40,153 nt of DNA. Source: Halobacteriales archaeon QS_8_65_32. Its GTDB lineage: Archaea > Halobacteriota > Halobacteria > Halobacteriales > Halococcaceae. The stretch spans positions 1 through 40,153 of the forward strand of contig PXRY01000001.1 in assembly GCA_003022925.1 (NCBI GenBank), in the 5' to 3' direction. Of the stretch, positions 9,560 to 21,120 are shown in pieces. The position numbers were made by a program, and so were the translations under genes. How positions within the stretch are numbered: the stretch's first letter is position 1; each line of letters opens with the position of its first letter. The notes below the pieces were generated by a model. The model did no database searches. It saw only the letters and a list, made by a program, of their open reading frames with translations, and had not been told where the DNA came from.

Positions 9560-9646
9560 TGTGTGAGCACGGAAGAGGGGTCGAGCCACGGCGTCGGCGA
9601 CGAGTGCCCCCGGGAGGTCTGAAGAATTGGGACGAACGAAGGCAGG

Positions 9647-10351
9647 TTAGCCGGTGAGGGTGGCAATAACGTTCACAAGCGTCTCCCAGACCGGAAACCC
9701 GAAGACGAGCCCCGAGACGGTATCGAGCGCGAAGAAGGCAAACAGCGCCGCGCCCGCGAGATGGGCCTTTCGGGCGTCGAACCGGCCCGAGAACCGATCG
9801 AAGAAGTAAGCGTTCAGGAGGCTCACGGGAATGATTGCGAGCATCTCGCCGACCCAGATCGCCGCCGGCTGTGCCGGATAATTGCCAGCGAGCGCAATCG
9901 TGATCAGTTAGGTCTTGTCGCCGAACCCGCCGGCGACCATCATGACGAAGATCGGCAGAAAGCCCCCGAGCACGTTCGGTACCTGTCGGTCGGTAAGGAG
10001 AATTTTCACGTCCAGTTCACCGCCGGTGCCGAGCACCCCGCCGTCGGTGCGCGTTCCCTCGTGGTCTCGCTCAGGCGTCGATCGGAAGAGCAGTACGGCA
10101 AAGAGCGCGAACATCCCCGCCGTCAGGAGGTCGAGGACCAATCCGGAGAGCACCTCCTGTAACAGCCCGCCGAAGACGACTTCCAGAGCGGTCCAGCCCG
10201 CGAAGGCCGCGCCGGCAGCCGAGACCACTAACAGGGGGTGATAGCGCGTCGCGAGCCCGGCGATGATGAACTGGACCTTCTCGCCTGGCAGGACGGCCAA
10301 CTGGGCACCGAAGGCGATCGCGACGACCGTGAGCCAACTCGCGTCGCTCAC
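9647..10351 (-). pseudogene. GDT1/TMEM165 (UPF0016) family cation transporter interrupted by in-frame TAA at 9908-9910
   Basis: ORFs 9908..10351 and 9647..9844 are in the same frame; junction reads ...FVMMVAGGFGDKT*LITIALAGNYPAQPAAIWVGEMLAIIPVSLLNAYFF..., stop exactly where Q is expected in GDKTQ. Confidence 0.88.
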
Positions 10352-10423
10352 GCCGGGCGCACCCCGACCGCGCGGTCGCTCGGTCCGAAGGCGTCGCTCC
10401 GTTGGAGGGACACTGTTCCATTA

Positions 10424-10443
10424 TTAGACTCGTCGAATCTATA
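10424..10443. promoter_or_regulatory. Third DtxR-like operator, upstream of the GDT1 gene
   Basis: TTAGACTCGTCGAATCTATA; shares TTAGACTCRTC with the dtxR-gene operator (minus strand). Confidence 0.5.
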
Positions 10444-10541
10444 GGTTGTGGTAGGCACAGTCGCCTATCACCGTCGTTCACTGACACCCGTCGCGACCGT
10501 CGTTCAGGACGATGGCAGCGGCAGACTGATCGACCGATCGC

Positions 10542-12704
<2,163 letters not shown>

Positions 12705-13460
12705 TCACTCCTGCTGGGTTGGGCGAATCAAGAGTTCGTTGACGCTCACGTGCTGGGGCTGGGCCACGGCGAAGGCGATCGTCCGGGCGATATCCGTACC
12801 GGTAAGCGGTTCCATCGATTCGACCCACTCGTTGACGCTCTCTTGTACTTCGTCGTCGGGGATGTGCTCCTGGAGTTCGGTATCGACGATGCCGGGTTCG
12901 ACCAGCGTCGTTCGAATGCCGTCGTCGGTGACCTCCTGTCTGAACGCTTCGGTAAAGCCGTTGACGCCGAACTTCGTCGCGTTGTAGCCGCTCGCGGTCG
13001 CGCTGGCCTGGCGGCCGGCGACCGAGGAGACGTTGACGACGTGGCCGCTTTCCTGTTCTCGCATGACCGGCAGGGCGGCGTGGGTCGCGTTCATGAGACC
13101 CAGGAGGTTGACTTCGACCATCTGTCGCCAGTTGTCGGTGTCAGCCTCGGCGACCGCTTCTAACAACATCACCCCGGCGTTGTTTACGAGGATATCGAGG
13201 CACCCGAGTTCCGAAACCGTGGTGTCGATCATGTCCTCGACCTCTGCTTCGTCGGTGACGTCGGTCGGGACAACGAGGGTCTCCGCGCCGCCGGTTTCGA
13301 GTCGGTCGGCGAGCGACGCCAGTTCGCCTTCCCGACGGGCAGCGAGCGCAACCGCCGCGCCTTCGGCAGCGAGCGCTTCGGCGGTCGCCTCGCCGATGCC
13401 CGACGAGGCACCGGTGACGAGCGCTACCTGACCGTCGAGTCTGTCGGATATCGTGGCCAT
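12705..13460 (-). CDS. Short-chain dehydrogenase/reductase
   Basis: VALVTGASSGIGEATAEAL, LVNNAGVM, YNATK catalytic motif. The 727 aa ORF listed is an artificial N-terminal extension antisense to the aminotransferase; start at 13458-13460. Confidence 0.94.
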   Translation of the reverse strand: MATISDRLDGQVALVTGASSGIGEATAEALAAEGAAVALAARREGELASLADRLETGGAETLVVPTDVTDEAEVEDMIDTTVSELGCLDILVNNAGVMLLEAVAEADTDNWRQMVEVNLLGLMNATHAALPVMREQESGHVVNVSSVAGRQASATASGYNATKFGVNGFTEAFRQEVTDDGIRTTLVEPGIVDTELQEHIPDDEVQESVNEWVESMEPLTGTDIARTIAFAVAQPQHVSVNELLIRPTQQE

Positions 13461-13640
13461 TGCATTCTCGTTACTCGGCTCCCTCGGAAAACCGTGTCCG
13501 AACCGGCCATCGCCTCGTCGGATCGTTGATCGAGCGAGAAAATACGGAAGTGCCGGCAGCGCAGACGGGTAGAGAGTGCCCGATAACGGCGAGCGACCTC
13601 CGAAGGCGAGGCTTATTTGATCGGAGCCGAACTCGTTGGT

Positions 13641-14870
13641 ATGACCGGGGACATCGACGAGGAGTTCCTCTTGCTCAACCCGGGACCGGTCCCGCTGACC
13701 GACCCAGTGCGGGAAGCGATGGACGCGCCGATGGTTTCCCACCGCTCGGCGGCGTTCGAGCGGACCTACGAGCGCGCCCAGCGCGGCCTCGACTACGTCT
13801 TCACCGAGTCGACGCTCGACGGCCACTCCACCTCGGCGGGGGGCACGAGCCTGATCCTCAATGGCACGGCGACGATGGGGATGGAAGCCGCCGTTGCGAA
13901 TCTCGTGGGACCAGACGATGAAGTCGTCGCGCTCGTCAACGGCAAGTTCGGTCGCCGGTTTGCTCGGATTGCCGACCGGTACGCCGAGGTGAAAGGAGTG
14001 GATGTCGGGTGGGGCGAGGCGTTCAATCTCGACGCGGTGACACGGGCGATAACCGACGAAACGGCACTCGTGACGATGGTCCACAACGAGACGAGCACCG
14101 GTATCTTGAACCCCGTCTCCGCGGTCGGCGAAGTGGCGAGCGAGTCCGACGCACCCTTCGTCGTCGATGGAGTCACGAGCCTCGGCGGCGACGTCTTCTG
14201 TATCGACGACTGGAACGTTGACGTTGCGATTACGGATTCTCAAAAGGCGCTCGCTGCTCCGCCCGGAACCAGCGCAATGTACGTGACCGACCGGGCGACA
14301 GAACGTGTCGACGGCTCGCGCGCCCCGTTCTATGCGGACCTCGAAAAGCACCTCCGCAAGGCGGCCGACTTTCAGACGCCCTTTACCAGCGCCGTGCCCC
14401 TCGTTCGCGCGCTCGCGGTCGCCGTCGAGGCCATCGAAGCCGAAGGGATGGCCCCACGCATCCGCCGGCACCGCCGGCAAGCGAAAGCGTTCCGTCAGGG
14501 GTTCGCGGCGATGGGATTGGAGGCCTTCCCCGAGACGCCGGGACTCACGGTACGGTCGAACACCGTCACGGCGACTCGCCTCCCCATCGAGATCGACCCC
14601 TCCGACTTCTTCGACGCGGTGAAAGCCCGAAACGTCTCGCTCAGCGGCGGACAGGCCCACCTCGGCGGCGAGATATTCAGGGTGAGCAACATGGGCAGCC
14701 TCGCCGACAGCGACGTGTCTCAGGGGGTTCGCGTCGTCGGCGAAGCGATGGCCGAAGCCGGCGCGGATGTTAACGGCGAGGCGGGTCTCGCCGCCGCCCG
14801 GGACGTACTCGGAAGCGGGGAAAACCAGGTGGACGGAGAGGGAGCGACCGTCGGGGCCGCCGGGGAGTAG
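13641..14870 (+). CDS. Class V aminotransferase (alanine-glyoxylate / serine-pyruvate type)
   Basis: LLNPGPVPLTDPVREAM, DGVTSLGGDVFCIDDWNVDVAITDSQKALAAPPG (PLP Lys). TATA-like gcttattt ~25 nt upstream of the start. Confidence 0.92.
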   Translation: MTGDIDEEFLLLNPGPVPLTDPVREAMDAPMVSHRSAAFERTYERAQRGLDYVFTESTLDGHSTSAGGTSLILNGTATMGMEAAVANLVGPDDEVVALVNGKFGRRFARIADRYAEVKGVDVGWGEAFNLDAVTRAITDETALVTMVHNETSTGILNPVSAVGEVASESDAPFVVDGVTSLGGDVFCIDDWNVDVAITDSQKALAAPPGTSAMYVTDRATERVDGSRAPFYADLEKHLRKAADFQTPFTSAVPLVRALAVAVEAIEAEGMAPRIRRHRRQAKAFRQGFAAMGLEAFPETPGLTVRSNTVTATRLPIEIDPSDFFDAVKARNVSLSGGQAHLGGEIFRVSNMGSLADSDVSQGVRVVGEAMAEAGADVNGEAGLAAARDVLGSGENQVDGEGATVGAAGE

Positions 14871-14875
14871 CAGGT

Positions 14876-15214
14876 ATGAGCGAACCACCTCCGTCGCCGG
14901 ACCGGAAACGATAGCGGTCGGAGCGCCCGACTAATTGGTTGTACCTCTGCCAACACGAGAGCATCCATCTCGTGATCGACGCCTTGCTCCGTGTCGATCC
15001 GAGAACGGAGTTCACAAAGTCGGAACTCGTCGAGTTCGCGGGGATCAGCACTCGGAGCGTTCGGCGACACATCGACACACTGGTCGAACTCGGCGTGATG
15101 GCCGAAACCGCGGGCGGAAGGCGATACCACTACGATATCGAGAGCCCGGTCGGACAGCGGATCGTCGAACTGAATGTGGAGATCAATACGGTCGGTGCGA
15201 CGACGGAGCAGTGA
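14876..15214 (+). pseudogene. Small HTH-domain regulator with in-frame TAG at codon 13 (paralog of 28250..28588)
   Basis: MSEPPPSPDRKR*RSERPTNWLYLCQHESIHLVIDALLRVDPRTEFTKSELVEFAGISTRSVRRHIDTLVELGVMAETAGGRRYHYDIESPVGQRIVELN; stop aligns to S in the paralog (VKRSRVEHPIGWLYLCRHES). Confidence 0.75.
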
Positions 15215-15307
15215 GAGACGGACGTTCGATCGCTGACCGGCACCGAGCGAACGCGTAGCGGTTTCTCGGGGTTGAACGCTCGGAGTTCGAACTGAGGCGA
15301 TGAGCGA

Positions 15308-15808
15308 TTATGGAGGGTCGTCTGCTTCCGATTCGTCTCCGATGTCGTCGGTCGCGTCGACATCGATCGTGTCGTCCGCGGTCGATTCCCGAGCATCGTC
15401 GGGCATCGCTGCGGCCTCGATCTCGTCGAAGAGGCCGAGCACCGCGTCGTCGGTCGTCAGATCTCGGAGTTCGTCGAGGATCGACGCGAGCATGCCATAT
15501 TCGAGCAGTGCAACGATGGCCGCCTCGCCGAGGCGTGCACCGACGCGCTGGCCGGCGAGGCGAACGGCGACCTCCTGAATTCGACTGCCGTCAGCGAGTT
15601 CGTCGGCGATCGCCCGGCCGAGCAGGCGACCGAGGAGTTTCCCCGCCTGCTCGCGCTCGATCGCTTCCTCGACCGGTTGGCCGTCGAGCAGCGCCCCGAT
15701 GTCGACCGCTCGAAGCGCCTCGCGGGCGCTGCCGCCGGCGAGATACGCCCGTACGCCGTGTGCGAGGAGACCGCCAACAGCGCTCGTCTCGGAGTCGTCT
15801 TCACCCAT
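15308..15808 (-). CDS. Conserved haloarchaeal hypothetical protein
   Basis: 166 aa, acidic, no long antisense competitor with recognisable domains. Confidence 0.65.
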   Translation of the reverse strand: MGEDDSETSAVGGLLAHGVRAYLAGGSAREALRAVDIGALLDGQPVEEAIEREQAGKLLGRLLGRAIADELADGSRIQEVAVRLAGQRVGARLGEAAIVALLEYGMLASILDELRDLTTDDAVLGLFDEIEAAAMPDDARESTADDTIDVDATDDIGDESEADDPP

Positions 15809-15926
15809 CGGGCGAAGTCTCGAGACGAGCCTGTATAAATCCCGGGCCGGCAGACCGATAGGATCGATAGCACCGGTGAGACCGACAGCACCGACGGCAC
15901 CGACGGCCCCGAAAGCCCCCTCGGTC

Positions 15927-15987
15927 TCGCGCGTCTCTCGCTCGCTGCGCGCGGCTTCGCCGTGCTCCCGTCGCGAGAGACGCGCGA
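15927..15987. repeat. Long inverted repeat (14 bp perfect stem, nested hairpin) in a degenerate relative of the MITE-like family
   Basis: TCGCGCGTCTCTCG (15927-15940) / CGAGAGACGCGCGA (15974-15987), followed by CTCGGCCCCTTTCGAATTCCCACC. Confidence 0.7.
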
Positions 15988-16062
15988 CACCTCGGCCCCT
16001 TTCGAATTCCCACCATCCGCGACCGGACGCCGGGTTCTCGCCGGATGCCGTGTTCTCTCCTC

Positions 16063-17325
16063 CTATCCGCGCTCGAACGTCGGGACCGTCGTGAGGTCGA
16101 GGCGTAAGAGCAGCGGCAGGGCAACGAGGGCGATCGCGACCTCCGCGAGGCCGACGACCAGAAAGGCAACGTCGAAGCCTGCGGCCTCGGTTACGACCGC
16201 GCCGCCGACGATCCCTCCTAAAAAGCCGAGACTACCGACGATATTGAACCCGCCGATGGCAGTGCCGCGCTCGCGTTCTGCGGCGAGGTCGCTTACGAGC
16301 GCGAGCGTGGCCGGCGCACAGAGCGCGCCGAATATACCTACCAGAGCCATCGTCGCGCCCGCGAGAAGCACCGAGGGCACGAACCCGACGGCGATCACCG
16401 CGAAGCCAAAGAGCCCCGAACCGATCGCGATCGGGCCGACCCGGCCGATCCGATCGGAGAGCACTCCAGAGGGGTACTGGAGCAGGGCGAAGGGCGCGAA
16501 AAAGCAGCCGAGCAGGAGGCCGGTCGTCGCGGTGTCGGCACCGAAAGTCGTCTGGAAGTAGACCGTCCCGACGAACGCGAAGAAGCCGGCGGCGAGGCGG
16601 TCGATCAGCCCGAACGCATAGGGCAGCGCGAGAACGGGCGTCCGACCGAGCGCGCCGAGCACGGCGAGCGGACTCTCGGAACTACCGTCGTCGTCCGCCG
16701 GGACGCGATCGGTGACGGCGAAGGCGAGGCCGGCAACGCCGAGCAGACACGCGCTCGCGACCCACAGCGGCGCGAGCGTATCGATCGCGTAGAGCCGGCC
16801 GCCGATCGGCGCACCCAAGGCAGTGCCCCCGCCGATGGCGATGCCCGCCGCGCCCATGTTCCGGCCGGTGCCGCCGTCGAGGTCGGTGAGCATCGTGAGC
16901 GCGAGCGAGAAGGCTCCGATCGTGAAGGTCCCCTGCACGAAGCGGAAGACGAGCACGGCGGTGAATCCCACCCGTCCCGACGCCCCGAGGGTCGCGAGGA
17001 CGGCGTAGCCCGCCGCGCCGCCGAGCGCGCCGAGCGCGATGAGGGGGCGACGCCGGCCGAGCGCATCGGAGAGGGCCCCCCAGACGGCGGCGAACAGGAC
17101 GAAACCGACGAACTCCGCGCCCAAGAACCAGGTGCCGGCGTCGAGAACCGGGCTATTTGCACCCAATGCTTCGAGTAGGTCGGGGACGCCGGGGTAAAGC
17201 AACACCTGGGCGAAGAGCACGGCGAAGACCGTCGCCGCTAAGACGGCGCGATCGCGCCTGGACCCGCCGTCCGGTGCGCCCGGCGCGTCCGACGTGTCCG
17301 GCGCGTCCGGCGTCGCCGATGCCAT
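16063..17325 (-). CDS. MFS transporter
   Basis: 420 aa, ~12 TM; MFS motif GALSDALGRRRPLIALGALGG and GVLSDRIGRVGPI. Confidence 0.93.
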   Translation of the reverse strand: MASATPDAPDTSDAPGAPDGGSRRDRAVLAATVFAVLFAQVLLYPGVPDLLEALGANSPVLDAGTWFLGAEFVGFVLFAAVWGALSDALGRRRPLIALGALGGAAGYAVLATLGASGRVGFTAVLVFRFVQGTFTIGAFSLALTMLTDLDGGTGRNMGAAGIAIGGGTALGAPIGGRLYAIDTLAPLWVASACLLGVAGLAFAVTDRVPADDDGSSESPLAVLGALGRTPVLALPYAFGLIDRLAAGFFAFVGTVYFQTTFGADTATTGLLLGCFFAPFALLQYPSGVLSDRIGRVGPIAIGSGLFGFAVIAVGFVPSVLLAGATMALVGIFGALCAPATLALVSDLAAERERGTAIGGFNIVGSLGFLGGIVGGAVVTEAAGFDVAFLVVGLAEVAIALVALPLLLRLDLTTVPTFERG

Positions 17326-17449
17326 ATCAGTAGAAGGGCCGCGAGGAACAAAACGTCGTCCGTCTCGGTCGGCGGTCAGTGGGTAACGGTCGCCAGACGG
17401 TACTGCAGTTACGGTTCGGGTTCGTCCCGTCGGCGTTTCGATAGGCAGG

Positions 17450-18430
17450 TCACTTGTAGTACCGGTTGCCGGCCACGGCGATCGTGTGTGAGTCGGCGTA
17501 CCGGCGAGCGATCGCGTGCCGGCGGCGGCGCGTCAGGAGGCCGTGGAGCGGCCGGAGTTCGATCAGCGCGAAGCCGGCGGCGATCACACAGAAGCCGACG
17601 ACCGTGGTACGAGTGATCGGTTCGCCGAAGGCGACCCAGCCGCCTACGGCGGCGACGATAGGAGTGATGTAGCTCACGAGACTCGCCTGCGAGGGTCCGA
17701 TCTCGCCCACCAGCGAGAAGTACAGGAGGAAGCCGGCGGCGCTCGCGACGACCGCGAGATACACTAGCGCCACGAGCACCTCGACGCTGGGTACGCCGCC
17801 GAGAACGGCCGCCGGCGACCCCTCGAACCCGGCGCTCAACAGATGCAGTACGCCGGCACCGACGAGCGTCATCCAGGCCTGGCTGGTGACGATCGGCAGT
17901 GTAGCGTCGAAGCGGACGGTCAGCACCGATCCGACGGCGAAACAGATCGCGGCAAGCAAGAACAGGCTAACGCCGATCAACTGTCCGTCGAGGCCCGATC
18001 CGGGGTTCGCAACGACGCACACGCCGAGCAGGCCGACGACGAACCCGCCGATCTCGGGGGGCGAGAGGCGCGCGTCGAGTACTACGAGCGCGAATGCCGG
18101 TGTCAGTACGGGCACGAGGCTCAGTACCACCGCCCCGATCGCGCTCGTCACGTACGTCTGGCCGACGAACGCGAGCGCGAAGTGCAGCCCGATCACGAGG
18201 GTGCCGCCGGTTACGATCAGTCCCCACTCCGCGCGTCCCGCCGGCCACGATCGGTACCCCCTCGAAAGGGCGTACCCGAAGAGCACGAGGCTCGCGATGT
18301 CGTATCGCAGCGCCGCGAACAGAAGCGGGGACAGCGCTTCGAGGCCCACTTCGATCGCAGGAAAGGAACTCCCCCAGATCAACGCCAACAGGAAAAAGAG
18401 CCCGACGTTCCGAAACCTATTCGATCCCAA
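17450..18430 (-). CDS. EamA/DMT family transporter
   Basis: Two repeated EamA halves: FFLLALIWGSSFPAIEVGLEALSPLLFAALRYDIAS...; LVSYITPIVAAVGGWVAFGEPITRTTVVGFCVIAAGFALIE. Confidence 0.92.
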   Translation of the reverse strand: MGSNRFRNVGLFFLLALIWGSSFPAIEVGLEALSPLLFAALRYDIASLVLFGYALSRGYRSWPAGRAEWGLIVTGGTLVIGLHFALAFVGQTYVTSAIGAVVLSLVPVLTPAFALVVLDARLSPPEIGGFVVGLLGVCVVANPGSGLDGQLIGVSLFLLAAICFAVGSVLTVRFDATLPIVTSQAWMTLVGAGVLHLLSAGFEGSPAAVLGGVPSVEVLVALVYLAVVASAAGFLLYFSLVGEIGPSQASLVSYITPIVAAVGGWVAFGEPITRTTVVGFCVIAAGFALIELRPLHGLLTRRRRHAIARRYADSHTIAVAGNRYYK

Positions 18431-18636
18431 TACAGAACTGCCTCCACAGCGTCGTCATCGAAGACGCAAATAGTACCCCTTCAAACTTGAATCTTGCCGC
18501 AACCGTGATACCACGGAACGGACTCCCACGGCGGAACGTTACGGATTCCGTTCATACCTCCGCTGGCCGGTTCGGGAATCGAGGCTGTCACGACGATCCG
18601 AACGACGTAGACGGCCAACGGCGTCCCGGGAGTCGG

Positions 18637-19482
18637 CTACGAGCGCCCCAACGGAGCGTCGAACCGGACGATCCTCACTACGCGATCGGAAAGCGAGATC
18701 GAGACCCGCTCGCCCGGGGTCAGTTCGTAGACCGCCGTGTCGTCGTCGCGGGCGAGGACGGCGCTCGCGCTTCGGGTCGTCGTCAGGAGTTCGGTCTCGA
18801 CGCGGCCCGCCGGCGAAAGCGAGATCGATCGTGGGGCGTCGGCCGGCTTGTGGACGTTATTGAACGCCACGCCGAGGCCGGCATCGAAGACGCCGTTCGT
18901 AATCGATCGGTAGTAGCCGCTCGCCCCGAACGGCGTCGCGACGAGTACGCCGTCGCCGATCACCTTCTCCGCCTCGTAGACGGCCCGTTCTTCGTCGTGA
19001 CCTCCGTCGTCGTCCGTCCGGCCGTCATCGTGGCCCGTCCCTCCATCGTTGGCGTTAGCGCGATCGAGAACACGGACGGCGAACTTCGCGGCACGGACCG
19101 GACTGGCGTGATGTACGTGGACGTCGTTTATTGCCGGAAAGCCCTCGCGGATCGGCGCGCCGTCGCTCGACGCGCGTAGCTTGCGGTGGGGTTCGAGGCG
19201 GTAGTCGGTCCCTTCATCGCCGTCTTCGAGGGTAGCGAGGCGCTCTGAAACACGGTCTTCGTCGACATCGACCGTGTTCGCCTCCGACCCGGCACCGGCG
19301 ACCGGGAGAATCGTCGGCTCGTCGTACCGGCGGGCATTGTAGAGGATCGAGCCGTCGCCGCCCACCGAGAGCACGACGCAATCGGCGGCGTACTCGTCGC
19401 GAACGGCGTAGCCGCCGTCGTCGAGGAGGCGCTCGTACTCGGCGGCGACGGAATCGTCGGCCGCGCTGACGAAGTATTCCAT
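18637..19482 (-). CDS. NAD(+)/NADH kinase-like protein
   Basis: CVVLSVGGDGSILYNARRYDEPTILPVAGAG (GGDG motif), ...GDGVLVATPFGASGYYRSITNGVF. Confidence 0.75.
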   Translation of the reverse strand: MEYFVSAADDSVAAEYERLLDDGGYAVRDEYAADCVVLSVGGDGSILYNARRYDEPTILPVAGAGSEANTVDVDEDRVSERLATLEDGDEGTDYRLEPHRKLRASSDGAPIREGFPAINDVHVHHASPVRAAKFAVRVLDRANANDGGTGHDDGRTDDDGGHDEERAVYEAEKVIGDGVLVATPFGASGYYRSITNGVFDAGLGVAFNNVHKPADAPRSISLSPAGRVETELLTTTRSASAVLARDDDTAVYELTPGERVSISLSDRVVRIVRFDAPLGRS

Positions 19483-19680
19483 CGGTGTGCTCGTCTCCCG
19501 GTGATCGCGCGGGCGGGAACTACCTATCGGAACCGGTGGCTCTGCTGGCGACGACGAAACACCGGTGGACGGGCGCAGCGAGCAGCGAGCGGCGAGCGGC
19601 GAGCGTCGCCCTCGGAATCGTCCGGCGAGGATTGCCGTGACTCGCGGTTATAGATACATCGAGATATATGAGTGTCATAC

Positions 19681-21120
19681 ATGACCGCGAGCGATGGCAG
19701 GCCGGAGGGTGGCGGCAACGGTATCGACGGCGACAGCAATGGTGGCGACAGGGGCAGGAGCGAGCGTAGCGGTAGGGACACTAGCAACGGCGCTCACGGC
19801 GGCGATGGCGGCAGTAGTCGAAACGGCTTTGCGAGCGTCGGAGGCGGTCGGGGGTTCGGAACGCGGTGTGTTCACGCCGGGACGGCTCCCGATCCGACCA
19901 CGGGTGCGCGCGTGCCGCCGTTGTACCAGACGACCTCCTACACGTTCGAGGACACCGAGGAAGCCGCGGCGCTTTATGCCCTGGAAGCAGAGGGCGACGT
20001 CTACTCGCGAATCAGTAATCCTACGCTCGCGGCGCTCGAACGCCGCCTCACTGACCTGGAAGGCGGCACGGGCGCGCTCGCGACCGCGTCGGGGATGGCC
20101 GCGCTCGACTGCGCGACGCTCGTGCTCGCCGCCGCGGGCGACAACGTGGTTTCTGCGTCGTCGATCTACGGCGGCACCCATGCCTATCTCTCACACACCG
20201 CCGCGCGACGGGGGATCGACGCCCGGTTCGTCGACACGCTCGATTACGGCGCGTACGAGGACGCGATCGACGAAGACACCGCCTACGTTCACATCGAGAC
20301 GATCGGCAACCCCTCGCTCGTCACCCCCGACGTCGAGCGGGTGGCCGAGGTCGCTCACGCCGCGGGCGTGCCGCTGTTCGTCGACAACACCTTCGCGACG
20401 CCGGCGCTGTGTCGGCCCTTCGAGCACGGCGCGGATCTGGTCTGGGAATCCACCACCAAATGGTTGCATGGATCGGGCACGACCGTCGGCGGTGCGCTGA
20501 TCGACGGCGGGACCTTCCCCTGGGCGGAGTACGGCGAGAAATATTCGGAGGTGTGTGCGAACCCGGCGTTCGGCGGGCTGGATTTCACCGAGCGCTTCGG
20601 CGACCGGGCCTTCGTCGAGGCCGCCCGCCAGCGCGGGGTCCGAAGCCTGGGGGGAGCCCAGTCGCCCTTCGACGCCTGGCAGACCCTCCAGGGCATGGAA
20701 ACGTTGCACCTGCGAACGGAGCGCCACGCCGAGAACGCACTCGCGGTCGCCGAGTTCCTGGAAGGCCACCCTGCGGTGGCGTGGGTCTCCTACCCGGGCT
20801 TGGAGAGCCACGAGACCCACGCGAACGCGGAACGGTACCTGGAGGGCGGCTTCGGCGGGATGATCGCCGTTGGCCTCGAAGGAGGGTACGAGGCGGGCAA
20901 ACGCCTCTGTGAGGAGACCGAACTCGCGAGCTTTCTCGCGAACGTCGGGGATGCCAAAACACTGGTAATCCACCCGGCGAGTACGACTCACGCCCAGATG
21001 AGCGAGGCCGACCAGCGCGCCTCGGGCGTGACGCCCGATCTCGTACGCTTGTCGATCGGGATCGAGGACGTCGCCGATATCGTCGCCGACCTCGATCGCG
21101 TCCTGGAGGAAAAGAGATGA
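19681..21120 (+). CDS. Trans-sulfuration family PLP enzyme (O-acetylhomoserine sulfhydrylase / cystathionine gamma-synthase)
   Basis: [38 protein letters not shown]..., [37 protein letters not shown]. In-frame ATG at 19681 preferred over GTG 19672. Confidence 0.94.
   Translation: MTASDGRPEGGGNGIDGDSNGGDRGRSERSGRDTSNGAHGGDGGSSRNGFASVGGGRGFGTRCVHAGTAPDPTTGARVPPLYQTTSYTFEDTEEAAALYALEAEGDVYSRISNPTLAALERRLTDLEGGTGALATASGMAALDCATLVLAAAGDNVVSASSIYGGTHAYLSHTAARRGIDARFVDTLDYGAYEDAIDEDTAYVHIETIGNPSLVTPDVERVAEVAHAAGVPLFVDNTFATPALCRPFEHGADLVWESTTKWLHGSGTTVGGALIDGGTFPWAEYGEKYSEVCANPAFGGLDFTERFGDRAFVEAARQRGVRSLGGAQSPFDAWQTLQGMETLHLRTERHAENALAVAEFLEGHPAVAWVSYPGLESHETHANAERYLEGGFGGMIAVGLEGGYEAGKRLCEETELASFLANVGDAKTLVIHPASTTHAQMSEADQRASGVTPDLVRLSIGIEDVADIVADLDRVLEEKR

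Noticed and set aside
13461-14888. N-terminal half of the 727-aa minus ORF 12705..14888
   Set aside because: Antisense to a well-supported aminotransferase; typical GC-rich shadow ORF. Only the C-terminal 251 aa (SDR) is real.
19576-19612. GCGAGCG-type short tandem repeat upstream of the sulfhydrylase gene
   Set aside because: Only a few short imperfect units in a GC-rich intergenic region; weak signal.
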